A DNA stretch of 41,199 bases from CAZWRK01 sp964635875 (GTDB taxonomy: Bacteria > Pseudomonadota > Gammaproteobacteria > Burkholderiales > Aquaspirillaceae), in NCBI GenBank assembly GCA_964635875.1, contig CAZWRK010000023.1, positions 1 through 41,199 of the forward strand, read 5' to 3'. Position numbers and translations under genes: made by a program. Position 1 is the first letter of the stretch; each line of letters starts with the position of its first letter. Of the stretch, positions 8,989-17,173 are shown piece after piece. The notes below the pieces were generated by a model, which saw nothing but the letters and a program-made list of their open reading frames with translations, did no database searches and was not told where the DNA came from.

Positions 8989-9357
8989 TTAAGGCTTTGA
9001 ATGTTCTTTTTCAAACTGGTTTTCGGCGTCGTTTAAGTGGCGAATCAGAACGTGAGAAACGAGATTGACACCAACGCCACCAAATAAGGCTGGGATTAGA
9101 TAGAACCCAATCGAGAGTTCAGATACAAAAAAGCGGTCATCGATGGCGGAGGTGGTGTGCTTGGCCATTTCTTTGAGCGTTTGCATGAGGTACACATCTA
9201 ATCCCGAAATCAGGACTAGAACGACGCCGAGAAAAAGCACCGTCACGTGTGAGATGGCTCGTTTTTTGAGCAAAACACTATAAATTCCAGCGGGGATCAC
9301 AATAGAGCACGCGACGAGTAGCCAAAATTCAAATTCGAAAAAAACAGAGTTATTCAT
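8989..9357 (-). CDS. Small inner-membrane protein of unknown function
   Basis: A predicted protein of about 122 residues with three hydrophobic segments: near the N-terminus (FWLLVACSIVIPAGIYSVLL), a second (VTVLFLGVVLVLISGL), and a third around SIGFYLIPALFGGVGVNLVS. A charged C-terminal tail (NDAENQFEKEHSKP) follows. I chose the ATG at 9357; an in-frame TTG at 9372 would add five residues. Neither start has a convincing ribosome-binding site. The pattern is that of a small integral membrane protein. I do not recognise a family. It sits between aceK and a secreted protein, all on the minus strand, but the gaps are large enough for separate promoters. Confidence 0.7.
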   Translation of the reverse strand: MNNSVFFEFEFWLLVACSIVIPAGIYSVLLKKRAISHVTVLFLGVVLVLISGLDVYLMQTLKEMAKHTTSAIDDRFFVSELSIGFYLIPALFGGVGVNLVSHVLIRHLNDAENQFEKEHSKP

Positions 9358-9413
9358 GAGTCGAAATATCAAGGCGGAATGAGTGTGGAAAGCGGCGCAT
9401 TGCGCCGATGCTG

Positions 9414-10145
9414 CTAGTGAAGACGCTTTCCATTTTGAGTGAGGACGCCATTGGCAAAGCGGTAAATGACGGCTTTCGGGCGAGGGCCAGAGGTGTCTGC
9501 AACGCGAATGTCGGCGCCATCCGGATGTAATTGATCTACGCTGAAGTACTCTGAGCAGGTTCCAAATTCAGGGCTGGCGGTGAGGCCTTTTTGATTGACG
9601 AAGACCACTCGATACTGAGAAGGGCAGGCCTGCCCGCCTTGGTTTTCAACGACAAGGACATCGCCTTTTTCGGCGTGGTAATGCCCGACAATCATCAGGC
9701 CGTTACGACCTTGAATGGTGGGTGTGGTGGCTTTGTTGTGCCAAAGCAGTGTTTTTGTGCGGGGGTTGATTTGAAGGATGCCAAAGCGAGTTTCGGTGTT
9801 GGTTTCGGATAAGGCGTTTGCTCTGGCTAGGCGCACCTTTTTAGCGTCCACGATTTCTTCCAGATTAGAAATATCATTTTCAATGCCGAGCGGGATGGCG
9901 CGGTTTCCCTGTTTGAGGGTGGCTTGGCCGACCTCACAGCCCATGTCAGGCATGCATTGCGCAAAAATAGCCTTTCCAACCGGGGATTGCGTTGGAAAAT
10001 GATACACAGCAAGGTCGCCAGTTTCGGTGCTGACCCAAATCAGCGAAGAGTGCGGCTTGCCTGCATGTAAAACACCTGTGACTGGTTCTGCGTGAAGCGT
10101 GGTGCTGGCAATGAGTGTGAGGCCAAGCAGTGCGGTTCTCTTCAT
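9414..10145 (-). CDS. Secreted protein of unknown function
   Basis: A 243-residue protein with a clear Sec signal peptide (MKRTALLGLTLIASTTLHA, cleavage expected before EP). AGGAG lies at normal spacing before the ATG. The mature part has four or more cysteines, two close together (FAQCMPDMGCEVG) and two in the C-terminal half (GQACPSQY and FGTCSEYF), suggesting periplasmic disulphides. Repeated short beta-like stretches (LIWVSTETGDLAVYHF, GILQINPRTKTLLWHN, DVLVVENQGG, KAVIYRFANGVLTQNG) would suit a beta-sandwich or small propeller, but that is inference. No known domain was recognised. Confidence 0.75.
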   Translation of the reverse strand: MKRTALLGLTLIASTTLHAEPVTGVLHAGKPHSSLIWVSTETGDLAVYHFPTQSPVGKAIFAQCMPDMGCEVGQATLKQGNRAIPLGIENDISNLEEIVDAKKVRLARANALSETNTETRFGILQINPRTKTLLWHNKATTPTIQGRNGLMIVGHYHAEKGDVLVVENQGGQACPSQYRVVFVNQKGLTASPEFGTCSEYFSVDQLHPDGADIRVADTSGPRPKAVIYRFANGVLTQNGKRLH

Positions 10146-10613
10146 GACATAGCTCCTGTTGTGAGAAAAAGGTGGGGTGCATGTTTAGCGGTGGGTGCTG
10201 ATTTTTGAGGTCGTTTGTGTCATCTAAGCTGATATAGAGTGCTTTTATCAGTGGGTGTCCAACATTTATTTTAGTGTGCACCGTATTGTGGTCATGTTTT
10301 TACTGCGCTGGGCCTATTTTTCGCGGCGCTTTTTTTTCGTGAAAAAACAATTTCGAACGAAAAAAGCAAGCGCTTGATGTGAGAGACGCGCATCCGTCAC
10401 TGGCAGGCCTATCGGTTTTGCCGGATAATGCGCAGTGAACACGAGAAAATAAGACTTTAGGCTTACCCAGCTCCAGTCGATTTTCTCCGCTTCGCCCGCA
10501 CTTTCGTATCCTGAGGGCAGTCGGGCACCGCCTTTGGCGCCAGTCCGCCCCGATCTGGGCGCGGCATTCGTTCGAGCCACACCCTTAACAACTCAACTCA
10601 AGATGGAGTAGGC
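10146..10613. other. Long intergenic region before icd
   Basis: 468 bases between divergent genes. It must hold the icd promoter, but I could not pick one with confidence: no good -35/-10 pair was found, although GATAAT at 10424 is a possible -10. An imperfect A/T-rich hairpin at about 10326-10373 (arms GCGCTTTTTTTTCG and CGAAAAAAGCAAGCGC) is the only clear structure. GGAG just before the icd ATG is its ribosome-binding site. An 88-codon open frame on the minus strand (10314-10580) lacks coding character and is not called. Confidence 0.5.
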
Positions 10614-11861
10614 ATGAGCGCAACTTCGCATATTAAGGTTCCCCAAGAGGGCCAAAAAATCGTTCCGGGCCAAGCAACCCCAAACAACCCGATTATTCCG
10701 TTTATCGAAGGTGATGGCATTGGTGTAGACATTACACCGGTCATGAAAGATGTGATTGATGCTGCTGTGGCTAAAGCTTACGGTGGCGAGAAAAAAATTC
10801 ACTGGATGGAAGTGTATGCCGGTGAAAAATCAACTCGTATCTATGGCGCAGACGAATGGCTGCCGAAAGAAACGTTCGACGCATTGAAAGAGTTTTCCGT
10901 TTCGATCAAAGGCCCGATGACCACGCCGGTTGGCGGCGGTATTCGTTCTTTGAACGTGGCGCTGCGCCAAGAGTTGGATCTGTATCAGTGCGTGCGTCCG
11001 GTTCGCTATTTCAAAGGCGTACCTTCTCCGCTTAAAGACCCGTCTTTGACTGACATGGTGATCTTCCGTGAAAACACTGAAGATATTTATGCCGGTATCG
11101 AATGGCAAGCAGAAACCGATAACGCTAAAAAAGTGATCGATTTCTTGCAAAACGAAATGGGCGTGAAAAAAATCCGTTTCCCAGCAACTTCAGGCATTGG
11201 CATCAAGCCGATTTCTGTTGAGGGGACAACACGTATTGTTCGTGCTGCCATCAAGTACGCGATCGAAAACGATCGTAAGAGCGTGACCTTGGTGCACAAG
11301 GGCAACATCATGAAGTTCACCGAAGGTTTGTTCCGTGACGTGGGCTACAAAGTGGCTCAAGAAGAGTTTGGTGCCGAGCTGATCGACGGCGGCCCATGGT
11401 GCAAATTCAAAAACCCGAACACCGGCCGCGAAATCATCGTTAAAGATGCGATTGCGGATGCATTCTTGCAGCAAATCCTGTTGCGTCCTGCTGAATATGA
11501 CGTCATCGCATGCTGCAACTTGAACGGCGACTACATCTCTGATGCCTTGGCTGCTCAAGTTGGTGGTATCGGCATTGCACCGGGCGCCAATATCTCTGAT
11601 CAATACGCTTGCTTTGAAGCCACTCACGGTACTGCACCGAAGTACGCAGGTCTGGATAAAGTGAACCCTGGTTCCTTGATCTTGTCTGCTGAAATGATGC
11701 TGCGCCATCTGGGCTGGAAAGAAGCGGCTGACTTGGTGATCAACTCGATGGAAGCGGCCATTAACGATAAAGTTGTCACATACGACTTTGCACGTTTGAT
11801 GCCAGAAGCCAAAGAAGTGAGCTGCTCTGAATTCGGTCAAGCGATGATCGAGCGCATGTAA
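10614..11861 (+). CDS. icd: NADP-dependent isocitrate dehydrogenase
   Basis: Converts isocitrate to 2-oxoglutarate with NADPH formation in the TCA cycle. The 415 residues are collinear with E. coli Icd (416). The substrate-binding loop TTPVGGGIRSLN contains S112, equivalent to the E. coli serine phosphorylated by AceK, so the aceK gene in this window has its substrate. Metal and NADP-binding stretches are present (NLNGDYISDALAAQVGG; FEATHGTAPKYAG). The codon choice is noticeably more biased than in neighbouring genes (many optimal codons), as expected for a highly expressed enzyme. It is a single gene with its own terminator. Confidence 0.98.
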   Translation: MSATSHIKVPQEGQKIVPGQATPNNPIIPFIEGDGIGVDITPVMKDVIDAAVAKAYGGEKKIHWMEVYAGEKSTRIYGADEWLPKETFDALKEFSVSIKGPMTTPVGGGIRSLNVALRQELDLYQCVRPVRYFKGVPSPLKDPSLTDMVIFRENTEDIYAGIEWQAETDNAKKVIDFLQNEMGVKKIRFPATSGIGIKPISVEGTTRIVRAAIKYAIENDRKSVTLVHKGNIMKFTEGLFRDVGYKVAQEEFGAELIDGGPWCKFKNPNTGREIIVKDAIADAFLQQILLRPAEYDVIACCNLNGDYISDALAAQVGGIGIAPGANISDQYACFEATHGTAPKYAGLDKVNPGSLILSAEMMLRHLGWKEAADLVINSMEAAINDKVVTYDFARLMPEAKEVSCSEFGQAMIERM

Positions 11862-11904
11862 TTCATATGCCTTGGGAGGCTACGCCTCTCAATGGTGTGC
11901 TGAA

Positions 11905-11940
11905 TAAAAAAACCCGCGACATCTGTAGCGGGTTTTTTAT
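11905..11940. terminator. icd terminator
   Basis: AAAAAACCCGC and GCGGGTTTTTT arms (about 11907-11917 and 11928-11938) with a 10-base loop. The long A and T runs make it usable for both icd and the convergent suhB. Confidence 0.85.
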
Positions 11941-11970
11941 TTCTCCCCTCTATAAAGGGGAGGGTATTCA

Positions 11971-12765
11971 TTAGTTTGCGCCGGTATGCGGGGCAAGGGT
12001 CGCAAGCATTTGACCCAGAATCTTGGGGTTCGCGGCCACAATGTCGCCGGACTCTAGCCAGCCTTCTTCGCCGACTGGATTCGTGACGATGCCACCGGCT
12101 TCTTGAACGATCAATGCCCCTGCTGCGATATCCCATGGCTTGAGGTTGAGTTCCCAGAATCCATCCGCACGACCACTTGCCACATAGCAGAGATCCAATG
12201 CTGCCGAACCTTCGCGGCGAACTCCCGCTGTTTTGCGGATCATGTCAGCAAACATGCCCAAATAAGTGTCCAGATAGCTGGTGTCTGAGCACGGGAAGCC
12301 GGTCGTGATCAAGGCGTCAGAGAGTTGAATGCGGCGGCCTACACGAATGCGACGGTCATTCAAATACGCGCCACCGCCTTTTTCTGCGGTGAAGAGATCA
12401 TTGCGCACAGGATCGTAGACTACGCCAAGGGTAATTTGACCCTTGCACACTAAAGCAATTGATACTGCATAATGCGGGTAACCGTGTAGATAGTTGGTGG
12501 TGCCATCAATCGGATCAATCAACCACTCGTATTCTGATTCGCCAATCTGATACGCACCGGATTCCTCGGCTAAAATAGCGTGTGTTGGGTACGCATCACG
12601 AATGGTTTCGATGATGAGCCGTTCTGCTTCTCTATCCACTTCGCTGACGAAGTCGTTATGACCTTTTTTGTCGGTCTGGATAATGTCCAAGTTGTGCGAC
12701 TTGCGTTGGATGAGGTTGGCGGCGCGGCGCGCGGCTTTCACCGCGATGGTCAGCATCGGATGCAT
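11971..12765 (-). CDS. suhB: Inositol-1-monophosphatase SuhB
   Basis: Lithium-sensitive phosphatase of the IMPase family; in E. coli SuhB also acts as an rRNA antitermination factor with NusB/S10. It has 264 residues. Metal-binding motifs are in order: LAEESG (E67, E68), WLIDPIDGTTNYLHG (D84, D87) and WDIAAGALIVQEAGG. The start ATG is at 12763-12765, with AAAGAGA a few bases upstream as a modest ribosome-binding site. It is transcribed away from trmJ. Whether the ribosomal role holds here cannot be judged from this sequence. Confidence 0.95.
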   Translation of the reverse strand: MHPMLTIAVKAARRAANLIQRKSHNLDIIQTDKKGHNDFVSEVDREAERLIIETIRDAYPTHAILAEESGAYQIGESEYEWLIDPIDGTTNYLHGYPHYAVSIALVCKGQITLGVVYDPVRNDLFTAEKGGGAYLNDRRIRVGRRIQLSDALITTGFPCSDTSYLDTYLGMFADMIRKTAGVRREGSAALDLCYVASGRADGFWELNLKPWDIAAGALIVQEAGGIVTNPVGEEGWLESGDIVAANPKILGQMLATLAPHTGAN

Positions 12766-12843
12766 GTGACAATCTCTTTCTGGGTCATGAACCGTGGCCG
12801 CCTTAGCAGGCGACCCGGACGGATTCGGATTTTGTAATGAACG

Positions 12844-12873
12844 AAAAAACCCGAAGTGTTCTTCGGGCTTTTT
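12844..12873. terminator. Terminator-like hairpin between divergent suhB and trmJ
   Basis: Perfect stem CCCGAAG/CTTCGGG (12850-12856 with 12861-12867), TGTT loop, flanked by A6 and T5. Such a hairpin between two divergent start codons ends no gene in this window. It lies about 32 bases upstream of the trmJ ATG and may be a leader attenuator, or a relic. Confidence 0.7.
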
Positions 12874-12905
12874 GAATAGCTCGCGATTCTATATCTTTTC
12901 TCCCC

Positions 12906-13709
12906 ATGAATAAACCCCAAGCCGTTGATTTATTGGACAACATCCTCGTGGTGCTTGCCCGCCCTTCTCATCCCGGTAACATCGGCGCGGCTGCACGTGC
13001 CATGAAAACAATGGGATTGAGCCGACTCACCTTAGTGGCACCCAAGCAATTTCCCGACCCCGAAGCTTTTACGCTGGCCAGTGGTGCTGCAGATGTGCTG
13101 GAACGGGCACATGTCTGCGAAACGCTAGAAGAGGCTCTGAAAGGTGTCACCCTAGCGGCCGCCCTCACAAGCCGTCGCCGCGAATTAGCGACACCGTTAA
13201 TGAATCCTCGCGAAGCCGTACCCGAATTGCTTTCTCATGCGGCAAGCGGCATGCAGGTTGCGCTGGTATTTGGCAATGAGACTTTTGGCCTATCCATTGA
13301 AGAGGTCGAACGCTGTAATCTTTTGATCACGATTCCGGGGAATCCTGACTATTTTTCGCTCAATCTTGGTCAAGCGGTTCAAGTGTTGGCGTATGAAATT
13401 TTTATTCAGCACCGCGATAACCTTGATCACTTGCGCCAGCCGGTGGATCTCGCAACGCGAGACGAGGCTGAAAGCTTTTATCGGCATCTTGAGACGACCC
13501 TGGATGAAATTGGATTTTTTCACCGCCGAAATGGGCCGCGTTTGCAGCGGCGTTTAAGGACTTTGTTTGATCGCGCTCGGCTTCAGCGTGAGGAGATTGA
13601 TATCTTGCGTGGGGCCTTGAATCAAGTACATCGGGCTACGCAATCTGCACAATCTTCTATGCTGAATAGCAGTGACCACGGCAACACGCTTCCAGATACC
13701 AATGCATAA
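12906..13709 (+). CDS. trmJ: tRNA 2'-O-methyltransferase TrmJ (position 32)
   Basis: SPOUT-class (TrmH-family) methyltransferase; TrmJ methylates the ribose of C/U32 in tRNA anticodon loops. It has 267 residues. Motif 1 is RPSHPGNIGAAARAM with the conserved Asn and Arg, motif 2 LVFGNETFGLS, and motif 3 FSLNLGQAVQVLAYE; motifs 2 and 3 form the SAM-binding knot. The C-terminal extension beyond residue 160, which carries the second half of the TrmJ dimer domain, is present. No ribosome-binding site is visible before the ATG (the preceding bases are TCTTTTCTCCCC). A possible -10, TATATC (12890-12895), would put the transcript start within a few bases of the ATG, suggesting leaderless translation. 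Confidence 0.92.
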   Translation: MNKPQAVDLLDNILVVLARPSHPGNIGAAARAMKTMGLSRLTLVAPKQFPDPEAFTLASGAADVLERAHVCETLEEALKGVTLAAALTSRRRELATPLMNPREAVPELLSHAASGMQVALVFGNETFGLSIEEVERCNLLITIPGNPDYFSLNLGQAVQVLAYEIFIQHRDNLDHLRQPVDLATRDEAESFYRHLETTLDEIGFFHRRNGPRLQRRLRTLFDRARLQREEIDILRGALNQVHRATQSAQSSMLNSSDHGNTLPDTNA

Positions 13710-13783
13710 GTGAATGACTGCGCACTATTTGATTGCATTTCTGAGAAGGGCCCTTTGATATTTAGATGAGTATGGAGCGCAAT

Positions 13784-15781
13784 ATGCTGTTTTTTAAGAA
13801 AAAGCCTGTAAATGAAGCGGTGTCTCCATGTTTTGCTGAAGCTTCACGGGTCATTCGGACTCAGGCCCACACGTTGAGTGCGGACTTGGTGGATTTATCC
13901 AATCCTGTGAGCTTGGTTTTAGGTTACGTGAGTCCGCACGTGGATTTGCAGACCGTCAATCGAACGCTGAAATCACGCTATCCGCAGGCCAAAATTATTT
14001 TAACAACCACCGCAGGCGAGCTGTGCGCTACACAGGCGAGTGAGGGTTTATATCTACCTGCCGATGGGCAGTGGCAGAGTGTGGTGATTCAGCTTTTTGA
14101 TTCGCGGCTGATTGCGGCCGCGCATATTGAAGTTGTTCCGCTGGCATGTGAAGACATTAAAGCCGGTCAGGTTCAATTGGCGCATGGCGAGCGAGTAAAG
14201 CGCATTCAGTCGACGTTAGAGCGTATTCGTCTGCCGTTTAAATTAGATGCGCAAAGCGGTTTGGTGTTGACCCTAGTGGATGGCTTATCCAATAGCGAAA
14301 GCTTTCTGATGGAGGCGGTTTATGAGAGCAACCGCTTACCATATTTGTTTGTCGGTGGGTCAGCCGGTGGGCCGTTGGACTTTAGCCGGACGGCCCTCTG
14401 TGACGGCGAGCAGGTGCGCCAAGGCCATGCAGTGTTGGTTTTCGTTCGATTGGGCGAGGCTTATCGTTACGGCGTGTTTAAAAGCCAAAACTTCGAAGAA
14501 ACAGGTTTTCGGTTTACGGTTGCAGAGGCATCCACCGAACTTCGGTATGTTCAATCAGCTTTTGAACCTAAGACGGGGGCGGTAGTTGATGTCATTACGA
14601 TGTTGTGTCAGTACTTTAAATGCGCGGAGTCGGAGCTTGATGGCCGTCTAGCCAAGCATACTTTTGGCATTAAAATTGATGGCGAAATTTATGTGCGCTC
14701 CGTGTTGCAAATCAATCGTGACACGCGCCGCTTGCATTTCGCCTGTGATATTGCTTTTGGCGAGCAAATTCATTTGTTGCGGGCGGTCGATTTTTCCGAA
14801 AAAACAGGGCGTGATTACGCTGCGTTTAGCCAAAATAAACCAGCACCGGTGGCGGGAATCTTGAATGACTGCATTTTGCGTCGCCTAAATAACGCTTCTT
14901 CCTTAGCGCGTGCGCACTTTTATGGTGCAACGCCGGTAGCAGGTTTTTCCACCTTTGGTGAGCTGTTGGGTGTGAACATTAATCAGACGCTAACGGCGGT
15001 CTTCTTCTATCCCACGACTCCCGGTTTTTGCGACGATTACGTCGATAATTTCCCTCTGCATTACGCAAATTGGAAAACGTATTTTTTCCGTCGTGAATTG
15101 GAGCGTACGCTTGCAATCTCAGGCATGAAAAGCGGCATTATCGATGAGTTGCACAGCTATAAATCTTTTGCAGGCAGCCTTCAATGCTCTTTGCCCAAAG
15201 TAGATGTATCTTTTGGCACACTCAGTGAAGAACTGACGGCTATTGAGCACGTCCTCCACGATTTTTCGAAAGAAGTGCAGGCGGGAAGTGCCGCGACCGA
15301 AGTCGTCCGAAATCAAGTATCGCAGCTCTCTGCGGATGCGCAAAAAATTGGTGATGTGTTGAATATGATTCGGCAAATTGCGGATCAAACTAATTTGCTG
15401 GCGCTCAATGCGGCAATTGAGGCGGCGCGGGCGGGTGAGGCTGGACGCGGATTTGCGGTTGTTGCGGATGAGGTGCGTAAGCTGGCCAATGATACTCAAA
15501 CCCAAGTTACAACAACGGGAAAAACAATTGATCAAGCGTTGAGTGCTATTCGAGATATTAGTCAGCGCATTCAGGCGATTGACGCGTTAGTGAACGGATT
15601 CTCGGGGCAGATGATGTCGACTGTCTCAAGCTTAGAAGTACTCGTTAAGCGGTCTCATGATGGTAAAAATGAAGTGCGCGATATGATTGATAAAACGGAA
15701 TCGCTTTATCAACGTACGACTGAGCTAGATCAGGAGTTAGAGCGTCTTGTTGCACTGGAGAAGCATAGTAGCGCGCGTTAA
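13784..15781 (+). CDS. Soluble chemoreceptor with FIST sensor domain
   Basis: A 665-residue cytoplasmic methyl-accepting-type protein without transmembrane segments. Residues about 25-220 resemble the FIST N domain and about 225-410 FIST_C (ending GATPVAGFSTFGELLGVN). FIST is a proposed small-molecule sensor, perhaps for amino acids. A helical signalling hairpin follows, with its tip QIADQTNLLALNAAIEAARAGE starting at residue 531, the universally conserved CheA/CheW contact. The N-terminal arm of the hairpin is short and the C-terminal arm long. The ATG at 13784 is chosen because GGAG lies 6 bases upstream; an upstream ATG at 13766 has no such site. The next gene begins 10 bases after the stop, so co-expression is expected. 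Confidence 0.88.
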   Translation: MLFFKKKPVNEAVSPCFAEASRVIRTQAHTLSADLVDLSNPVSLVLGYVSPHVDLQTVNRTLKSRYPQAKIILTTTAGELCATQASEGLYLPADGQWQSVVIQLFDSRLIAAAHIEVVPLACEDIKAGQVQLAHGERVKRIQSTLERIRLPFKLDAQSGLVLTLVDGLSNSESFLMEAVYESNRLPYLFVGGSAGGPLDFSRTALCDGEQVRQGHAVLVFVRLGEAYRYGVFKSQNFEETGFRFTVAEASTELRYVQSAFEPKTGAVVDVITMLCQYFKCAESELDGRLAKHTFGIKIDGEIYVRSVLQINRDTRRLHFACDIAFGEQIHLLRAVDFSEKTGRDYAAFSQNKPAPVAGILNDCILRRLNNASSLARAHFYGATPVAGFSTFGELLGVNINQTLTAVFFYPTTPGFCDDYVDNFPLHYANWKTYFFRRELERTLAISGMKSGIIDELHSYKSFAGSLQCSLPKVDVSFGTLSEELTAIEHVLHDFSKEVQAGSAATEVVRNQVSQLSADAQKIGDVLNMIRQIADQTNLLALNAAIEAARAGEAGRGFAVVADEVRKLANDTQTQVTTTGKTIDQALSAIRDISQRIQAIDALVNGFSGQMMSTVSSLEVLVKRSHDGKNEVRDMIDKTESLYQRTTELDQELERLVALEKHSSAR

Positions 15782-15791
15782 AGGAGGCTGA

Positions 15792-16256
15792 GTGGTTGAG
15801 CGTGTGGATGTTTTGATTCTTTACGCGAGCCAGACAGGTAACACAGCACGGCTCGCTCGTGCTGTCTTGGCGGGGGTTCAAAGCGTATTGCCGGAGGGTG
15901 GGCGGCTGATGTTGGCACGCGATGCAGGGGTCAATGACTTGCTGGCTTGCCGGTCGCTGGTGCTGGCGACGCCGGAAAACTTTGGTTATATGGCAGGTGC
16001 GGTGAAAGATTTTTTTGATCGCACTTACTATCCCACGCGTGAATATGTAGCGGGCCTACCCTTTGCGATGGTGATTAGTGCTGGTAATGATGGCATGGGT
16101 GCCGCAACAGCGATTCGTCGAATTGCGCGTGGCTATGCGTTCAGAGAGGTTCTAGAGGCGGTCATGGTTCGTGGTGCGATCTGTGAACAAGATTTAGCTC
16201 AGGCATTTGAGTTGGGCGCGACGCTACAGGCAGGATTAGATATTGGCATGTTTTAA
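15792..16256 (+). CDS. Flavodoxin-like protein
   Basis: A 154-residue protein with a flavodoxin fold: the FMN phosphate loop is ASQTGNT near residues 12-18 (VLILYASQTGNTARLA). A second cofactor-contacting loop is LATPENFGYMAGAVKDFFDR, typical of the NAD(P)H-quinone reductase/flavodoxin superfamily. The start is GTG at 15792 with a full AAGGAGG four bases upstream. It starts 10 bases after the FIST receptor gene and ends at a bidirectional terminator, so the two form a bicistron. A role in electron transfer or in flavin-dependent reduction is implied by the fold. A functional link with the receptor is inference from position. Confidence 0.85.
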   Translation: MVERVDVLILYASQTGNTARLARAVLAGVQSVLPEGGRLMLARDAGVNDLLACRSLVLATPENFGYMAGAVKDFFDRTYYPTREYVAGLPFAMVISAGNDGMGAATAIRRIARGYAFREVLEAVMVRGAICEQDLAQAFELGATLQAGLDIGMF

Positions 16257-16289
16257 ATGAATATCCGCCGGTGAGGCGGATGTTTCATT
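16254..16289. terminator. Bidirectional terminator between flavodoxin-like gene and fnr
   Basis: Core stem ATCCGCC/GGCGGAT (16263-16269 with 16275-16281), extended by AAATGAA on one side and TTCATTT on the other with a small bulge. It separates convergent genes. Confidence 0.8.
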
Positions 16290-16305
16290 TGTAGAGGCTG
16301 CTTTC

Positions 16306-17073
16306 TTAGATGGGGGCTGCCGGGGGAGCTTCTTCGACGCCGGTGGCTGTACATCCTTTGACTAATTGCCGCAAAACTTCGGGTTCAATGAGTCGGATGT
16401 GTTTATGTTCAACGAGCACCCAGCCGTTTGCTTGAAATTTTGAGAGTGTTCGGCTCACGGTCTCTAGCTTGAGGCCTAAGAAGCTACCAATTTCTTCGCG
16501 ACTCATACGCAAAATGAAGTCATTCGCCGCAAAGCCTCGGGCAGCGAGTCGTTGTGACAGATTAATCAGAAAGGCAGCAAGTCGTTCTTCCGCACGCATA
16601 TTGCCTAATAACAGCATAACACCTTGATCCCGGACAATTTCGCGGCTCATTAATCTGAAAAAATGGCGTTGCAAAGAGGGGATGTCTCGGCCTAAAGTTT
16701 CCATACGCGCAAAGGGGAGCTCGCAGACTTCTGCATCTTCAAGGGCAATGGCGTCGCAGCCATGTGCGTTGTTGCTGATGCCATCTAGTCCTAGTAGCTC
16801 TCCTGACATGTGAAAGCCGGTGACTTGTTCACGGCCATCGTGGCTGCCAATACAGGTTTTAAAGAAGCCTGTTCGTACCGCATATAATGAACGGAAATTT
16901 TCTCCTGTCCGAAAGAGGTACTCTCCGCGTTTCAGTCTCCTGCTCTGGCGGATGACCGCATCAAGCTGCGCCATTTCCTCTCGATTCAGTCCGAGTGGTA
17001 GGCAGAGCTCACGCAGGCTGCAATTTGTGCAGGAAGCCTTGAGTGTGTGGAGAGGAAGACGGGAATCGGCCAT
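16306..17073 (-). CDS. fnr: FNR-family oxygen-sensing transcription factor
   Basis: CRP/FNR-family regulator of 255 residues. Four cysteines fit an oxygen-labile 4Fe-4S cluster: C15, C18 and C24 in SCTNCSLRELC, and C106 in NNAHGCDAIA. The cyclic-nucleotide-type beta-roll is central, and the helix-turn-helix is C-terminal (MSREEIGSFLGLKLETVSR) with the FNR-type E-x2-SR recognition helix that reads TTGAT. It is divergent from hemN across a 100-base gap holding one FNR box, so it may control hemN and itself. A Pro/Ala-rich C-terminal tail (VEEAPPAAPI) is an extension over E. coli FNR. Confidence 0.94.
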   Translation of the reverse strand: MADSRLPLHTLKASCTNCSLRELCLPLGLNREEMAQLDAVIRQSRRLKRGEYLFRTGENFRSLYAVRTGFFKTCIGSHDGREQVTGFHMSGELLGLDGISNNAHGCDAIALEDAEVCELPFARMETLGRDIPSLQRHFFRLMSREIVRDQGVMLLLGNMRAEERLAAFLINLSQRLAARGFAANDFILRMSREEIGSFLGLKLETVSRTLSKFQANGWVLVEHKHIRLIEPEVLRQLVKGCTATGVEEAPPAAPI

Positions 17074-17105
17074 ATATCAGCTTTGCTTGAAGTTGTCGAA
17101 ATCGC

Positions 17106-17148
17106 TTGATGCAGGTCAAACCTAACCATGCACCTTAGCAGCTATAGT
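17106..17148 (+). promoter_or_regulatory. FNR box and promoter of hemN
   Basis: TTGAT-GCAG-GTCAA (17106-17119) matches the FNR consensus TTGAT-N4-ATCAA in 9 of 10 positions. A -10 hexamer, TATAGT, is at 17143-17148. Its expected transcription start near 17155 puts the box centre at about -42, the class II activation position. The same box lies 33 bases upstream of the fnr start codon and could repress fnr. Confidence 0.75.
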
Positions 17149-17173
17149 AACCCAGCACAAAAGAGGTGCTTTC

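Noticed and set aside
10314..10580. 88-codon open frame on the minus strand upstream of icd
   Set aside because: No ribosome-binding site, unnatural composition with Lys/Arg run at the end, and it occupies the likely icd promoter region.
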